A stretch of DNA of 64,000 nt from Streptacidiphilus jiangxiensis. Its GTDB lineage: Bacteria > Actinomycetota > Actinomycetes > Streptomycetales > Streptomycetaceae. Of this stretch, positions 8,312 to 16,987 are shown one piece after another. How positions within the stretch are numbered: the first letter of the stretch is position 1; each line of letters begins with the position of its first letter. A program made the translations under genes and the position numbers. The notes beneath the pieces are model-generated. The model had not been told where the DNA came from, did not search any database, and worked only from the letters and a program-made list of their open reading frames with translations. The stretch is taken from positions 186,001-250,000 of the forward strand of contig NZ_FOAZ01000015.1 of the NCBI RefSeq assembly GCF_900109465.1. The letters run 5' to 3'.

Positions 8312-9115
8312 ATGGCAGGCACGGAACATCTGATCATCGAGCGGCAGGGCGCCACACTAGTCCTGACGCTCAACCGGCCCGAGGCCAAGAACGCGTTCTC
8401 GCTTCCGATGCTCGTCGGATTGCACGACGCATGGATCGAGGCGGATGCCGACGACGCCGTCCGGTCCATTGTGCTGACCGGTGCGGGCGGGGCCTTCTGT
8501 GCCGGAATGGACCTCAAGGCACTCGCCGGCGGGGGATTCGCGGAGAACGACCCCGCCCGCGCCCGCCTCGCCGCCGATCCGGAGCTGCACTGGAAAGCGA
8601 TGCTGCGGCACCACCGCCCGCGCAAGCCCGTCATCGCCGCCGTCGAGGGCGTCTGTGTCGCCGGTGGAACGGAGATGCTCCAGGGTACGGACATCCGCGT
8701 CGCCGGGGAGTCGGCGAGCTTCGGCCTCTTCGAGGTGCGCCGCGGACTCTTCCCGATCGGCGGCTCCACCGTCCGCCTCACCCGGCAGATCCCGCACACC
8801 CACGCGCTGGAGATGCTGCTGACCGGCCGCCGCTACACCGCCGCCGAGGCGCGCGACATCGGCCTGGTCGGCAGCCTCGTGCCCGACGGCACCGCCCTCA
8901 AGCGGGCGTTGGAGCTCGCCGAGGCCGTCAACGAGGCCGCCCCGCTCGCCGTCGAGGCCGTCAAGCGGTCCGTCTACGAGACCGCGGCGCTCACCGAGGC
9001 AGAGGGCCTCAAGCGCGAACTCGAGATCGGCTGGCCGGTCTTTGCCACCGAGGACGCCAAGGAGGGCCCGCGCGCCTTCGCCGAGAAGCGCGCCCCTGTC
9101 TACCGCCGACACTGA
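8312..9115 (+). CDS. Enoyl-CoA hydratase/isomerase, EchA19-like
   Basis: A 267-residue crotonase-fold protein. The oxyanion-hole segments are GAGGAFCAGMDLKAL and GVCVAGGTEMLQGTDIRVAGE; the second carries one catalytic Glu, and SFGLFEVRRGLFP follows. It should hydrate a 2-enoyl-CoA in side-chain beta-oxidation. The start ATG 8312 has GGAGG 6 bases upstream. It opens a five-gene run (echA, two DUF35 genes, two thiolase-fold genes) with 67 bases before the next gene and overlaps thereafter. Confidence 0.88.
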   Translation: MAGTEHLIIERQGATLVLTLNRPEAKNAFSLPMLVGLHDAWIEADADDAVRSIVLTGAGGAFCAGMDLKALAGGGFAENDPARARLAADPELHWKAMLRHHRPRKPVIAAVEGVCVAGGTEMLQGTDIRVAGESASFGLFEVRRGLFPIGGSTVRLTRQIPHTHALEMLLTGRRYTAAEARDIGLVGSLVPDGTALKRALELAEAVNEAAPLAVEAVKRSVYETAALTEAEGLKRELEIGWPVFATEDAKEGPRAFAEKRAPVYRRH

Positions 9116-9182
9116 CGTCGCGCCCCCAGGACCTGTCCGACAGGCCCGAGCCCGATCCGCAAGCCCTCGAAAGGACCCCGCC

Positions 9183-9644
9183 ATGCCCCCCGAGGTGCTC
9201 AGCGCACCGCTGATCGTCGAGTTCCCGTTCACCCGTTCCACCGGACCCGTGCTCGGCGCCTTCCTCACCGGGCTGCGCGAGCGCGTGGTGCTCGGGGCGC
9301 GCGGCAGCGACGGGCGGGTGCTGTGCCCGCCGGCCGAGTACGACCCCGTCACCGCCGAGGAGCTGACCGAGCTGGTTCCGCTCGGCCGGCTCGGCACCGT
9401 CACCACCTGGGCCTGGAACGAACGGCCGCGCCCCTACCAGCCGTTGGACACGCCCTTCGCGTGGGTGCTGGTGCGTCTCGACGGCGCCGACACCGCTCTG
9501 CTGCACGCCCTCGACGCCCCTCGCCACGCCGTCCACACCGGCCTGCGCGTCGCGATCCGCTGGGCCGAGGAGCGCAGCGGCGCGATCACCGACATCGCCT
9601 GCTTCGAGCCGGCGCCCGACACCGCGGAGGGCCCCGCCGTATGA
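9183..9644 (+). CDS. DUF35 OB-fold acyl-CoA-associated protein
   Basis: A 153-residue protein of the Zn-ribbon/OB-fold (DUF35) family, but only the OB part is convincing (VPLGRLGTVTTWAW, PLDTPFAWVLVRLDG). The N-terminal zinc ribbon has decayed: no CxxC pair is visible, only a single Cys in GRVLCPPAEYD. In actinobacterial sterol operons such proteins pair with MaoC hydratases or Ltp aldolases and are needed for their activity. ATG 9183 has an AAAGGA site upstream. It overlaps the next gene by ATGA. Confidence 0.78.
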   Translation: MPPEVLSAPLIVEFPFTRSTGPVLGAFLTGLRERVVLGARGSDGRVLCPPAEYDPVTAEELTELVPLGRLGTVTTWAWNERPRPYQPLDTPFAWVLVRLDGADTALLHALDAPRHAVHTGLRVAIRWAEERSGAITDIACFEPAPDTAEGPAV

Positions 9645-10171
9645 CCACGGCCGCCGAACTCCTGGCCGGCATCCCGGAACTGGCGGGCGCCGAGCCCGTG
9701 ACCCGGGTGACCATCCCGGCCCGGCTGGAGTACACCCACACGCCCGGCAGCGCGCAGACCCGCTTTCTCACCGCGCTGCCCGACAAGCGACTGCTCGCCG
9801 AGCGCTGCCCGCAGTGCACCCGCGTCTACGTGCCGCCCCGCGGGGCCTGCCCGACCTGCGGCGTCGCCACCACCGAGCAGCTGGAGCTGCCGCACACCGG
9901 CACTGTCACCACCTTCTGCATCGTCAACATCGCCGCCAAGGGCCTGAACATCGAGGTGCCGTACTGCTACGCGTACGTGCTGCTCGACGGCGCCCACGTC
10001 GGCCTGCACGCGCGCGTCGGGGACGTTCCCTACGCCGACGTCCGCATCGGCCAGCGCGTCGAGGCCGTCTGGAACGAGGAACGCCTCGGCCCCAGCCTCG
10101 CCTCGATCAGCCACTTCCGCCCGACGGGCGAGCCCGACGCCGACCCCGAGAGCTACCGGAGGTGGATGTGA
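9641..10171 (+). CDS. DUF35 Zn-ribbon/OB-fold protein
   Basis: A 176-residue protein with an intact rubredoxin-like zinc ribbon (CPQCTRVYVPPRGACPTCG) followed by an OB fold (HTGTVTTFCIVNI, VPYCYAYVLLDGAH). It is the zinc-bearing partner of the preceding protein. Related DUF35 subunits bind acyl-CoA thioester aldolases (Ltp2 with ChsH2, Rv3521 with Ltp4), so it probably docks on one or both downstream thiolase-fold proteins. Its start overlaps the previous stop (ATGA), and its stop overlaps the next GTG (GTGA), which implies coupled translation. Confidence 0.82.
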   Translation: MTTAAELLAGIPELAGAEPVTRVTIPARLEYTHTPGSAQTRFLTALPDKRLLAERCPQCTRVYVPPRGACPTCGVATTEQLELPHTGTVTTFCIVNIAAKGLNIEVPYCYAYVLLDGAHVGLHARVGDVPYADVRIGQRVEAVWNEERLGPSLASISHFRPTGEPDADPESYRRWM

Positions 10172-11322
10172 GCCCCGCAGCGCGCTCCGTCGACCGGCAC
10201 GGGCGCGGCCGTGACGTCGCCGTCGTCGCCTTCGCCCAGAGCAACCACACCAGGCGCACCGACCAGCTCTCCGAGGTCGAGCTCGTCATGCCCGTCCTCC
10301 ACGACGTACTCAAGCAGACGGGACTGACAGCCAACCGGATCGGCTTCACCTGCTCCGGCAGCAGCGACTACCTGGCCGGCCGGGCCTTCTCCTTCACCAT
10401 GGCCCTGGACGGCGTCGGCGCCTGGCCGCCGATCTCCGAGTCGCACGTGGAGATGGACGGCGCCTGGGCCCTGTACGAGGCGTGGGTCAAGCTCCGGACC
10501 GGCGAGGCCGACACGGCCCTGGTCTACTCCTACGGCAAGTCCTCGCCCGGCAGCGTCCGCGACGTGCTCACCCGGCAGCTCGACCCCTACACCCTCGCCC
10601 CGCTGTGGCCGGACTCGATCGCGCTCGCCGCGCTCCAGGCGCAGGCCCTGATCGACGCCGGTCTGACCGACGAGCCGCGTCTCGCGGAGACCGCCGTGCG
10701 CAGCCGCCGCGCCGCGACCGGCAACCCGCACGCCCAGCTGCGCGGCAGCGCCGACCCGGCAGAGCTGCTGCAACGCCCGTACGAGGTCGAGCCGCTGCGC
10801 CGCCACGACTGCCCGCCGATCAGCGACGGCGCCGCCGCCGTGATCCTCGCCGCGGGCGACACCGCCCGCGCCCTGCACGCCAACCCGGCCTGGATCCGCG
10901 GCATCGACCACCGGATCGAGGCCCACCAGCCCGGCGTGCGCGACCTCACCGAGTCGCCCTCGACCCGCCTCGCCGCCGCCGCGGCCGGCGCCTTCGACGC
11001 GCCGCTGGACGCCGCCGAACTGCACGCGCCCTTCACCGCGCAGGAGGTCGTGCTGCGGCGCGCCCTCTACCTCTCCGACGACGTGCCGGTGAACCCCTCC
11101 GGTGGGCCGCTCGCCGCCAACCCGGTCATGGCGGCCGGGCTGATCCGCATCGGTGAGGCCGCCGCGCTGATCCACCGCGGCGAGGCGCACCGCGTCCTCG
11201 CCCACGCCACCTCGGGGCCGTGCCTGCAGCAGAACCTGGTGGCCGTCCTCGAAGGCACGAACGGCAACCGGAACGGCAACAGCCCCCGCAGCACCGACGG
11301 CACCCGCGGAGGTGCGCGATGA
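10168..11322 (+). CDS. Thiolase-fold lipid-transfer protein (Ltp type)
   Basis: A 384-residue thiolase-superfamily protein starting at GTG 10168, with CGGAGG 5 bases upstream. The segment GFTCSGSSDYLAGRAFSF keeps a Cys at the usual nucleophile region. PLRRHDCPPISDGAAAVILAA and VNPSGGPLAANPVMAAGL are family motifs near the active site. Ltp-type proteins cleave 22-hydroxy steroid side chains by retro-aldol rather than thiolysis. It probably acts with the zinc-ribbon DUF35 protein encoded just before it. The next gene overlaps by ATGA. Confidence 0.82.
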   Translation: MSPAARSVDRHGRGRDVAVVAFAQSNHTRRTDQLSEVELVMPVLHDVLKQTGLTANRIGFTCSGSSDYLAGRAFSFTMALDGVGAWPPISESHVEMDGAWALYEAWVKLRTGEADTALVYSYGKSSPGSVRDVLTRQLDPYTLAPLWPDSIALAALQAQALIDAGLTDEPRLAETAVRSRRAATGNPHAQLRGSADPAELLQRPYEVEPLRRHDCPPISDGAAAVILAAGDTARALHANPAWIRGIDHRIEAHQPGVRDLTESPSTRLAAAAAGAFDAPLDAAELHAPFTAQEVVLRRALYLSDDVPVNPSGGPLAANPVMAAGLIRIGEAAALIHRGEAHRVLAHATSGPCLQQNLVAVLEGTNGNRNGNSPRSTDGTRGGAR

Positions 11323-12485
11323 GCAAGCAGCCCGTGGCCGTCGTCGGCGTCGGCCAGACCAAGCACGTCGCCGCCCGCCAGGACGTCTCCATCGCGGGAC
11401 TGGTCCGCGAGGCCGCCGTCCGCGCCCTGGCCGACGCGGAGTTGACCTGGGCCGACATCGACGCCGTGGTCATCGGCAAGGCGCCGGACTTCTTCGAGGG
11501 CGTGATGATGCCCGAGCTCTATCTCGCCGAGGCTCTCGGCGCGGTGGGCAAGCCGATGCTGCGCGTCCACACCGCCGGCTCGGTCGGCGGCTCGACCGCC
11601 CTGGTCGCCGCCAACCTGGTGGCGGCCGGTGTGCACGGCACGGTGCTGACCGTCGCCTTCGAGAAGCAGTCCGAGTCCAACGCCATGTGGGGCCTGTCGC
11701 TGCCGGTCCCGTTCCAGCAGCCGCTCACGGCCGGGGCGGGCGGCTTCTTCGCCCCGCACGTGCGTGCCTACATGCGGCGCACCGGCGCGCCCGACACCGT
11801 CGGCTCGCTGGTGGCGTTCAAGGACCGCCGCAACGCCCTGAAGAACCCCTACGCCCACCTGCACGAACACGACCTGACGCTGGAGCAGGTGCAGACCTCC
11901 CCGATGCTGTGGGACCCCATCCGCTACTCGGAGACCTGCCCGTCCTCCGACGGGGCCTGCGCGCTCGTGCTCACCGGTGACAGCGGCGCCGCCCGCGCGC
12001 CGCGGCCGCCCGCGTGGGTCCACGGCGGCGCGATGCGCAGCGAGCCGACCATCTTCGCGGGCAAGGACTACGTCAGCCCGCAGGCCGGCCGCGACTGCGC
12101 CGCCGACGTCTACCGACAGGCGGGCGTCACCGACCCGCGCCGCCAGATCGACCTGGCCGAGATCTACGTGCCGTTCTCCTGGTACGAGCCGATGTGGCTG
12201 GAGAACCTCGGCTTCGCCGACCAGGGCGAGGGGTGGAAGCTGGTCGAGGCGGGCGTGACGGAGATGGACGGCGACCTGCCGGTCAACCCCTCGGGCGGGG
12301 TGCTCTCCTCCAACCCGATCGGCGCCTCGGGCATGATCCGCTTCGCGGAGGCGGCACTCCAGGTGCGCGGGCTCGCCGGGGAGCACCAGATCGACGGAGC
12401 CAGGCGCGCTCTCGGCCACGCATACGGCGGCGGGGCGCAGTTCTTCTCCATGTGGCTCGTCGGCAGCGAGCGGCCCGATCACTGA
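11319..12485 (+). CDS. Thiolase-fold lipid-transfer protein (Ltp3-like), nucleophile Cys replaced
   Basis: A 388-residue thiolase-fold protein. It opens with VAVVGVGQTKHV and has DAVVIGKAPDFFEGV. At the position where thiolases carry the nucleophilic Cys it reads RVHTAGSVGGSTALVAANL, without Cys. The C-terminal motifs DLPVNPSGGVLSSNPIGASG and LGHAYGGGAQFFSMW are present. The pattern matches actinobacterial Ltp proteins of sterol degradation (the Rv3522/Rv3523 type). A retro-aldolase or scaffold role is likelier than thiolysis. It ends the operon, and a hairpin follows. Confidence 0.82.
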   Translation: MSKQPVAVVGVGQTKHVAARQDVSIAGLVREAAVRALADAELTWADIDAVVIGKAPDFFEGVMMPELYLAEALGAVGKPMLRVHTAGSVGGSTALVAANLVAAGVHGTVLTVAFEKQSESNAMWGLSLPVPFQQPLTAGAGGFFAPHVRAYMRRTGAPDTVGSLVAFKDRRNALKNPYAHLHEHDLTLEQVQTSPMLWDPIRYSETCPSSDGACALVLTGDSGAARAPRPPAWVHGGAMRSEPTIFAGKDYVSPQAGRDCAADVYRQAGVTDPRRQIDLAEIYVPFSWYEPMWLENLGFADQGEGWKLVEAGVTEMDGDLPVNPSGGVLSSNPIGASGMIRFAEAALQVRGLAGEHQIDGARRALGHAYGGGAQFFSMWLVGSERPDH

Positions 12486-12517
12486 GCCGATCACTGAACC
12501 ATGGCTCCTACCAGGCC

Positions 12518-12549
12518 GATCCGCCCGTTGTCACCCGCACGGGCGGATC
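12518..12549 (+). terminator. Hairpin ending the acyl-CoA operon
   Basis: Perfect 10-bp arms GATCCGCCCG and CGGGCGGATC flank a 12-base loop, 33 bases after the stop. Confidence 0.7.
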
Positions 12550-12621
12550 GTGTCGAAGCCCTCCACCGCAGGCTGCCGCGGAGATTACAGTGGGATCAAC
12601 TGACGGCGGGAGGAGCTCGAC

Positions 12622-12906
12622 GTGGCAAGCGACGCATTCTTCGACGTGACCGCGGAGGCCGGAGTGGTCACCCAGCGGGGCCCGATCGGGGTGGGCGTTG
12701 AGGAGAGGAAACCGCAGCTCGATCTCAACGGCGTGGAGTGGCTGTCCAGCAGCCAGGGCGTGGGCGACGTGCAGATCGCCTTCGTCGACGGGTACATCGC
12801 CATGCGCGACGGCCGCAGCCCCGAGGGACCGGCGCTGATCTTCACCCCGGCGGAGTGGAACGCCTTCGTGCTCGGCGCCCGGGACGGCGAGTTCGACCTC
12901 ACCTGA
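12622..12906 (+). CDS. DUF397 protein
   Basis: A 94-residue protein from GTG 12622 with GGGAGGAG upstream. The core VQIAFVDGYIAMRDGRSPEGPALIFTPAEWNAFVLGARDGEFD is in parts the DUF397 signature (VAMRDS, LxFTPxEWxAFxxGxRDGEFD). In Streptomyces these proteins usually stand beside an XRE/HTH gene (the WhiJ/AbaA type of developmental control). Here no HTH gene is adjacent, so it is an orphan copy. It is followed by a strong hairpin. Confidence 0.88.
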   Translation: MASDAFFDVTAEAGVVTQRGPIGVGVEERKPQLDLNGVEWLSSSQGVGDVQIAFVDGYIAMRDGRSPEGPALIFTPAEWNAFVLGARDGEFDLT

Positions 12907-12926
12907 GCAGCAGCCTGAGGAGAGGA

Positions 12927-12964
12927 GCGCCGCGTCGACCACCCCCACGGGGTCGACGCGGCGC
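12927..12964 (+). terminator. Hairpin after the DUF397 gene
   Basis: Perfect 14-bp arms GCGCCGCGTCGACC and GGTCGACGCGGCGC flank a 10-base loop, 20 bases after the stop. Confidence 0.78.
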
Positions 12965-13368
12965 CCAGCCCGCTCGCACACGCCCCCACGCGGTGCCAAG
13001 CGGGCCCGCCTGCCACGGCCGGTCGGGCCGAGCAGGCGAGATTCCAGGAGTGTTACGGGGCTGTCGCTGTCCAGGTTCGCAGAAGGAGGAGGCGCTCCGC
13101 AGGCGCACGGCCGATCCTGGGGCCGGTGCCGTCGTCGGGGTTCTCGCGGATCCGCCGAGGCGTCAACGGCTCGGGCGGCAGGCGCGACATGCAGCGGACG
13201 CGACGCGCATGAGGTCGATGTGACCCCTGCTCACCAGACGCGGCGATCTCTGCATGTCGCCGAACGTAATCGGAACGTGATCCGTTCGTCAACCTGGTCT
13301 CGGAGCCTGGTACACGACCCGTGTCCGGTCACGCATTCGCAGCGCGCGGGTGCACGTACGATGGCCCC
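12965..13368. other. 404-base stretch without a supported gene
   Basis: The reading frames here have no plausible start signals or family motifs. The last 100 bases, with the lower-GC segment around 13255-13320, probably carry the promoter of the downstream gene. I see no RNA gene or repeat. Confidence 0.5.
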
Positions 13369-13863
13369 ATGGCTTTCCTTCGCCGCCGCTCCGGCACCCC
13401 CGCAGGCCCGGACTTCGACATTCTCGCGATGGATCCGGGCGACTGGCCCGGTGACTTCGGGGCCGTGCTGATCAGCGATCCGGAGGACGGCAGCTGCCAC
13501 GGTGTGGTGCTGCGCTACGACCTGATGGGCGGCCGCGGCCCGTCCATGATCATCGGCAATCTGCGCTCCGGCTCCCCGGCCCGCGACCCCGAGGACGGGG
13601 TGCCGCTGGAGGTCCACCAGATGCTGGCCATCGTCGGCAGCGAGGAGCCAGTCGAGGTCCTGGACAGCGAGGACTTCCCGGTCATGCTCGACGACGGCCT
13701 GCTGATCGTGAAGAAGTACAAGCTCAGCGAGGGTCGTCTAGCAGCCGTGCAGTTCGGCCGCAGCGACGACGTGCTGGTCACCGTCGTCACCTGGGACCGG
13801 CCCGTCAGCGAGGACCTCTACAAGCTGCTGAAGCCGCTGCCCGCGGGCATGTTCCAGGTCTGA
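13369..13863 (+). CDS. Conserved hypothetical protein
   Basis: A 164-residue acidic protein I cannot assign to a family. It starts MAFLRRRSG, alternates strands and turns (GAVLISDPEDGSCHGVVLRYDLMGG, RSDDVLVTVVTWDRPVSEDL) and has no signal peptide or transmembrane helix. Codon use is typical of the window, which supports a real gene. ATG 13369 is the first good start; a second ATG at 13361 is out of frame. It ends 21 bases before the acyl-CoA dehydrogenase gene in the same direction, so the two may share a transcript. Confidence 0.72.
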   Translation: MAFLRRRSGTPAGPDFDILAMDPGDWPGDFGAVLISDPEDGSCHGVVLRYDLMGGRGPSMIIGNLRSGSPARDPEDGVPLEVHQMLAIVGSEEPVEVLDSEDFPVMLDDGLLIVKKYKLSEGRLAAVQFGRSDDVLVTVVTWDRPVSEDLYKLLKPLPAGMFQV

Positions 13864-13884
13864 GCAGGACGGCAGCGGCTGACG

Positions 13885-14958
13885 ATGTCCTTCCCCACGG
13901 CCGACGAGGCCATGACCCGGCTCCCGCGCGTCGTCGACCTGCTTGCGGCGCGGGCCGACGAGCACGACCGCGAGGGCGCCTTCCCGTACCAGGGGATCGA
14001 GGAGGTCCACGCGGCCGGGCTGCTCACGCTCACCGTCGCGGAGCAGTACGGCGGCGCCGGTGCGGGCCTCACCGAGACGGTGCACCTGCTGGTCGCACTC
14101 GCCAGTGGCGACCCCTCGGTCGCCCTGCTGGCAGGGGACACCCTGCTCGCGCACGAGGCGCAGGCCCGTGACGGCCGCTGGCCGGCCTCCGCCTACCGAG
14201 GCCTGCTCGTCGACTCCCGCCGGGGCCCGGCGCTCGTCGGGATGCTGCCGCCCGGTGGTCCCGGCGCTGAGGCCGGGGCGGAGGTCACCGCGCAGCGCGC
14301 ACCCGACGGCTGGCTGCTGGCCGGACGCGAGCACGGCGTGCCGGGTGCGGAGGCGCTCGCCTGGCTGCTGGTCACGGCCGCTTCCGAGCCCGTGAAGGAG
14401 GGGGACGGCAACGGCTCCGCCCTGTTCCTGCTGCCGGGCGACACCCCCGGGCTGATCGTCGAGCCCGGCTCCGAGCAGCTCGGCCTGCGGGCCGCGGCCC
14501 ACCAGGACGTCCACTTCGAGGAGGTGCTCCTCGACGCCGCGCACCGACTGACGCCGCCCGACGCGCGCGACGAGGCCGCCCGACGGCTCGCCGTCGCCGC
14601 GATCTGCCTGGGTGTCGGCCGTACCGCGCGAGCCTGGCTGGTCCGGCACGTCAAGGACCTGTCCGAGCTCGACCGCGGCGCACTGGAGCTTGAACTCATC
14701 GCCGCCGAGGAGCTGTTGTCGGGCCTCGCGGCCGCCCTCGACGCCGGTCGCCCCGGGGCCGAGCGCCGCGCCCGACTCCTCGCGCCACGCGTCGCGGACC
14801 TGTCCCTGGCCGTGGTCCACCGCTCGGTCGCCCTGGCGGGCCCGGCCGGACTGCACCGCACCGTCCCGCTCGAACGCCACCTGCGGGACGCGTTCACCAC
14901 CCGCGCCCTGCTCCCGACCGGCGCGCCGCTGCTGCGGGCGGCGTCCGAGGGGGAGTAG
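13885..14958 (+). CDS. Acyl-CoA dehydrogenase-like flavoprotein
   Basis: A 357-residue protein of the acyl-CoA dehydrogenase superfamily. The N-terminal domain has the usual helices ending GLLTLTVAEQYGGAGAGLTETV, and the middle beta domain LRAAAHQDVHFEEVLLDAAH matches the GxRxxxxxxVxFxxVxVP region. The C-terminal four-helix domain is short (AAICLGVGRTARAWLVRHVKD). The catalytic Glu cannot be placed with confidence. It resembles the monooxygenase-type branch (DszC-like) as much as true dehydrogenases. Substrate unknown. It lies 21 bases downstream of the hypothetical gene. Confidence 0.75.
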   Translation: MSFPTADEAMTRLPRVVDLLAARADEHDREGAFPYQGIEEVHAAGLLTLTVAEQYGGAGAGLTETVHLLVALASGDPSVALLAGDTLLAHEAQARDGRWPASAYRGLLVDSRRGPALVGMLPPGGPGAEAGAEVTAQRAPDGWLLAGREHGVPGAEALAWLLVTAASEPVKEGDGNGSALFLLPGDTPGLIVEPGSEQLGLRAAAHQDVHFEEVLLDAAHRLTPPDARDEAARRLAVAAICLGVGRTARAWLVRHVKDLSELDRGALELELIAAEELLSGLAAALDAGRPGAERRARLLAPRVADLSLAVVHRSVALAGPAGLHRTVPLERHLRDAFTTRALLPTGAPLLRAASEGE

Positions 14959-14965
14959 CGCAGCC

Positions 14966-14993
14966 TGCCCTCACCGGCCTGCCCTCACCGGCC
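14966..14993. repeat. 14-bp tandem duplication
   Basis: CCTGCCCTCACCGG occurs twice head to tail between two convergent genes; degenerate copies of the CTCACCGG half continue to about 15020. Confidence 0.7.
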
Positions 14994-15013
14994 GCGATGT
15001 CACCGGCGCGACC

Positions 15014-15811
15014 TCACCGGTCCGCCAGGCCGAGGCCCAGGCGGACCGCGCGCTCGACCGGGGAGTAGGCGCCGTCCGGGCGGTCCAGCTCCAGCAGGCC
15101 GTCGGCGATCAGCGGCGGCTGGGCGATGAACCGGGGCACCGTGCCGTGGTGGGGTTGAGCGGCGTGGATCAGGAACGGGTGGCACAGGTAGACGTCTCCG
15201 GCCTGCCCGGTGGCGAGGGCGAGCGGACGCTCGGGCGCGTCCAGTCGGCCGGCCTCGTCCATGACCCGACACAGCTCGAAGAAGTTCAGCCCCTGCTCAC
15301 CGACCGGTTGGAGGAACGCCGGCACGTCCAGGTGCGAACCGACCTTGATGCGGGTCGGCGCGTTCTCCTCGTCGACGTCGGAGAAGAGGAAGAGCATGAG
15401 CAGGGCTCGCTCACGGGAGCGGAGGTTGACCCAGTAGCCCGACTCTCCCTCGGGCGTGAAGCTTCCGTCCATGTGCCAGCCGGCGTCCCCCGGATCGGCG
15501 GGGTGCGGGAACCGGATGGGGAAGGTGCCGAGGCCGTCGCGCGGGACCCACCGGCCGGGGCCGACGAGTTGGTCGAAGGCGTCGTGCAGGCGCTCGGTCG
15601 TGGCCGCGCGCCGGAAGGGTTCGGAGCCGTAGCCGCTCAGCCGCACCACCGGCTCGGTCCAGGTCGCCGGATCGTCCGGGTCCAGCCCCGTCTCCTGCCA
15701 CAGGAACGCCCTGCCTTCGTCCGCGAGCGCGCGGGGAAAGGCCTCAGGAAGACGGACGAACCCGTCCGTGACGAACTGCTCGACCTGGTCGGAGCTGAGA
15801 GAGCGGGTCAT
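15014..15811 (-). CDS. Phytanoyl-CoA dioxygenase (PhyH) family protein
   Basis: A 265-residue Fe(II)/2-oxoglutarate oxygenase. FVTDGFVRLPEAFP is the family N terminus. The iron-binding HxD is in AGWHMDGSF, and the distal His in CHPFLIHAAQPHHGTVPRFIAQPP, with the Arg that binds 2-oxoglutarate just after it. All three iron ligands are therefore present. The substrate is unknown; family members hydroxylate acyl-CoAs or natural products. It converges with the acyl-CoA dehydrogenase gene, and the next minus-strand gene (APH type) lies 72 bases upstream of it. Confidence 0.85.
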   Translation of the reverse strand: MTRSLSSDQVEQFVTDGFVRLPEAFPRALADEGRAFLWQETGLDPDDPATWTEPVVRLSGYGSEPFRRAATTERLHDAFDQLVGPGRWVPRDGLGTFPIRFPHPADPGDAGWHMDGSFTPEGESGYWVNLRSRERALLMLFLFSDVDEENAPTRIKVGSHLDVPAFLQPVGEQGLNFFELCRVMDEAGRLDAPERPLALATGQAGDVYLCHPFLIHAAQPHHGTVPRFIAQPPLIADGLLELDRPDGAYSPVERAVRLGLGLADR

Positions 15812-15883
15812 GGGGCCGATTGTCCGAACGGCTCGCCAGCAGCGGCAAGCGAGTTTTGTCCGACCGCGCGGCCCGATCGACGC

Positions 15884-16987
15884 TCAGCGGGTGCCGACGG
15901 CGGCGCGCACGGCGCGGCGGGCCAGGGCGGCGTCCTCGTGGAGGCGGCGGATCAGGATGCGCTGCTCCTCGCCCGCGCCCGGCACGTCGTGGAGGCGGAT
16001 CTCCCGCATCAGCACCAGGATCAGGTTGACCAGGAACGCGTCGCGGCCCAGTGTGCCGGTCGACTGCGCGATCTGGCTCAACTGGCGACGGGCACCGGTG
16101 TCGCCGGCCATCACGGTCCACAGCAGTGCGAGGTCGTAGCCGGGCAGGTACCAGCCGGCCTGCTCCCAGTCGACCAGGACCGGACCCGAGGGCGCCAGCA
16201 GGACATTGGTGAGCAGCGCGTCCCCGTGGCAGAACTGCCACGGCTGGTGGGCGAGGCCGTGCAGCAGCTGCTGCAGGTCGCTGGTGTCACGGTCCGTCAG
16301 CAGGCCCAGCGCGTGGTAGCGGGCGATCTCGCGGGAGTAGTCCAGCGGGCGGTCGAAGACGCCCGTCGGCGGACGCCACAGGTTCAGCCCTCGGATCGCG
16401 CCGACGATGGCGCGCACCTCGCCCGGCGTGGGCGTGTCCGAGGGGTGGCGCTCGCGGGCCGCAGGACGGCCGGGGACGCGCTCCATCAGCAGCACGCAGC
16501 GCTCGGTGTCGGCGGCGACCAGCTTCGGCAGCCGGACCGGCGGGCGGTGGCGCACGAAGGCGCGGTGGGCCGCGATCTCGTGCTGGAAGCGCGCCATCCC
16601 TTCGAGATCCTCGCCGGGCCGCGCCAGGGCCTTCGCCACCACCGGGGTGCGGCCTGCGGTACCTGCGATCAGCACATGCCGGCGGTCCTGGAGGAGCTGG
16701 CGCGGCACGAAGGCGGGAGCTATCCGCGCGATGTGGGCCAGTGCGGCCCGCACCTGCGGGGAGTGCTGGGCGGCGTCGGGGCGCTGCGCGGTGCCGGGGC
16801 GGGCGACCGCCGGGGCCGGCGCGGGCCGACGCAACTGCTGCGCGCCGTGCGCCACCCTGGCGGAGGGCTGGCCGCCGGGCTCGCGCAGCCGCGGGTCGAG
16901 CCCGAGGCCGGGACGCCGACGCAGCGGAGCGGCGGGGGCGGCCTGCGGGCGGGTCGCCGGAGCGGGGGAGATGGCCGGTGAGTACAT
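15884..16987 (-). CDS. Aminoglycoside phosphotransferase-family kinase
   Basis: A 367-residue protein. The first 80 residues are Pro/Ala/Arg-rich and probably disordered. The kinase core follows: VVAKAL (ATP-binding Lys), [10 protein letters not shown] (hinge), [12 protein letters not shown] (catalytic Asp and metal-binding Asn) and [10 protein letters not shown] (the DFG-equivalent Asp). The substrate is unknown. ATG 16987 has AGGA 7 bases upstream. It diverges from an NsdA-like regulator across a 387-base region rich in direct repeats, which suggests shared control. Confidence 0.83.
   Translation of the reverse strand: MYSPAISPAPATRPQAAPAAPLRRRPGLGLDPRLREPGGQPSARVAHGAQQLRRPAPAPAVARPGTAQRPDAAQHSPQVRAALAHIARIAPAFVPRQLLQDRRHVLIAGTAGRTPVVAKALARPGEDLEGMARFQHEIAAHRAFVRHRPPVRLPKLVAADTERCVLLMERVPGRPAARERHPSDTPTPGEVRAIVGAIRGLNLWRPPTGVFDRPLDYSREIARYHALGLLTDRDTSDLQQLLHGLAHQPWQFCHGDALLTNVLLAPSGPVLVDWEQAGWYLPGYDLALLWTVMAGDTGARRQLSQIAQSTGTLGRDAFLVNLILVLMREIRLHDVPGAGEEQRILIRRLHEDAALARRAVRAAVGTR

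Noticed and set aside
13053..13292. A 79-residue minus-strand gene
   Set aside because: No ribosome binding site, no motif, and Arg/Pro-rich shadow composition.
14612..16981. A 789-residue plus-strand frame over the PhyH and APH-type genes
   Set aside because: It spans several real genes on the other strand and shows no domain.
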